48,569 nucleotides of DNA from a bacterium. GTDB lineage: Bacteria > Chloroflexota > Dormibacteria > UBA8260 > Bog-877. Below, in pieces: positions 47,665-48,569 of the stretch. The notes under the pieces were generated by a model, which had not been told where the DNA came from, did not search any database, and worked only from the letters and a program-made list of their open reading frames with translations. Position 1 is the first letter of the stretch. Every line of letters starts with the position of its first letter. The DNA lies in NCBI GenBank assembly GCA_021817025.1, contig JAKAWF010000001.1:1-48569 (forward strand), written 5' to 3'. Position numbers and translations under genes: made by a program.

Positions 47665-48569
47665 GTGAAGGCGGTGGTGATGGCGGGCGGTGAGGGCAGC
47701 CGTCTGCGCCCCCTCACCAGCCGGCGCCCCAAGCCGCTGGTGCCGGTGGTGGGCCGGCCCTGCCTGGAGCATGTGCTCAGGCTCCTGCGCCGCCACGGCA
47801 TCACCGAGGTGGTGATCACCCTGCAGTACCTGGGGGCCAGCATCCGCAACTACTTCGGGGATGGCCAGGAGCTGGGCATGCACCTGGAGTACGCGGTCGA
47901 GGACCGCCCTCTGGGCACCGCCGGCAGCGTCAAGAACGCCGCCCAACTGCTGGACGGGACCTTCCTGGTGATCAGTGGCGACGCGCTCACCGACATCGAC
48001 CTCGGCCAGACCCTGGCCTTCCATCGGGAGCACAAGGCGCAGGCCACCATCGTGCTCTCCAAGGTGGGCAACCCCCTGGAGTACGGGGTGGTGGTGACGG
48101 CCGCGGACGGCCGGATCGAACGCTTTCTCGAGAAGCCGTCCTGGGGTGAGGTCTTCAGCGACCAGGTGAACACCGGCATCTACGTGATCGAGCCGGGGGT
48201 GCTCGACTACATCGCGGCCGACCAGTCCTGCGACTGGTCCCAGGATGTCTTCCCCGAGATGCTGCGGCGGCAGGACTCTCTCTGGGCGGTGGTGGGGCGG
48301 GGCTACTGGTGCGACATCGGCAGCATCCAGAGCTACCTGCAGGCCAACTGGGACGCCCTCGAGGGCCGGGTCCAGTGCGAGATAGCGGGCCACCGGGTGG
48401 GCGATTCCCAGTGGATAAGCGAGGGAGCCGAGGTGGCTGAGTCCGCCCACATCGAGGGCCCGGTGTTCATCGGACGCGACGCGGTGGTGGGTGCGGAGGC
48501 GTTCCTGAACGGGCCGGTGGTACTTGACCGCTTCGCCGTGGTCAGCGGCGGGGCCAAGATCAGCAGCAG
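47665..48569 (+). CDS. Mannose-1-phosphate guanylyltransferase-like nucleotidyltransferase, partial at window end
   Basis: This enzyme transfers a nucleotide to a sugar phosphate to make an activated sugar, probably GDP-mannose. The N-terminus [18 protein letters not shown] holds the nucleotide-binding loop. RRPKPLVPV, the metal-site [11 protein letters not shown] and the product-side [21 protein letters not shown] follow. From about residue 250 a left-handed beta-helix begins ([16 protein letters not shown]). About 301 codons are visible and the frame is still open at the right edge. In high-GC Gram-positive relatives such proteins continue into a phosphomannomutase domain, so the full protein may be bifunctional. 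GTG 47665 has GGGAGGG just upstream. GDP-mannose would feed the GT-C and GT2 enzymes of this window. Confidence 0.9.
   Translation, partial: MKAVVMAGGEGSRLRPLTSRRPKPLVPVVGRPCLEHVLRLLRRHGITEVVITLQYLGASIRNYFGDGQELGMHLEYAVEDRPLGTAGSVKNAAQLLDGTFLVISGDALTDIDLGQTLAFHREHKAQATIVLSKVGNPLEYGVVVTAADGRIERFLEKPSWGEVFSDQVNTGIYVIEPGVLDYIAADQSCDWSQDVFPEMLRRQDSLWAVVGRGYWCDIGSIQSYLQANWDALEGRVQCEIAGHRVGDSQWISEGAEVAESAHIEGPVFIGRDAVVGAEAFLNGPVVLDRFAVVSGGAKISS

Overview
This is a high-GC window (roughly 70% by eye) with dense operons, many GTG starts and several genes whose -10 box sits directly before the start codon. That points to a high-GC soil or acid-environment bacterium of the Actinomycetota/Dormibacterota type. 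No rRNA or tRNA is present, so the phylum is inference. The two secreted peptidases belong to acid-active families (S53 sedolisin and G1 glutamic peptidase), which suggests an acidic habitat.

Layout. 758-6447: ilvD, a convergent Sua5-type tRNA-modification gene, then two overlapping polysaccharide genes (a GT2 and a methyltransferase-GT2 fusion). 6876-7814: a PAS-GGDEF diguanylate cyclase. 8683-24713: the most interesting region. It holds an S53 peptidase, an ECF sigma factor with a membrane-anchored CxxC tail, an Asp-box beta-propeller protein, and an exosortase fused to an EpsI-like domain, followed by a three-gene glycosyltransferase operon (ALG5-like GT2, MshEN-GT2 synthase, GT-C) and a convergent GH-A-like secreted hydrolase. 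Both the S53 peptidase and the propeller protein end in the same tripartite tail: PEAPW, one hydrophobic helix, then a basic cluster. The exosortase carries the Cys/Arg/His triad. The two PEAPW genes also share a 12-base upstream box with a similarly spaced second element, and the ECF gene lies between them. I read this as a self-contained protein-sorting system with its own substrates, enzyme and possibly its own sigma factor.

25348-32760: an accessory-looking stretch. It contains a PIN-toxin remnant, a G1 peptidase with three surface repeats, two aldo/keto reductases, a 7-TM protein, and a damaged vapBC locus lying between a live aldo/keto reductase and a decayed second copy of its 3' half. 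32479-36644: a coupled phosphodiesterase (EAL) and diguanylate cyclase (GGDEF) pair. The cyclase C-terminal tail is read antisense through the decayed reductase copy. 37394-39402: a hotdog thioesterase and a GT-C-like membrane protein. 39475-42320: a marR-mmpL operon. 42411-44928: a TPP riboswitch controlling an NCS1 transporter and thiD. 44986-48569: a helical membrane-anchored protein, a CPBP protein, a secreted propeller-like protein, and the start of a mannose-1-phosphate guanylyltransferase that runs off the window.

No insertion sequence, CRISPR array or prophage gene was recognised.
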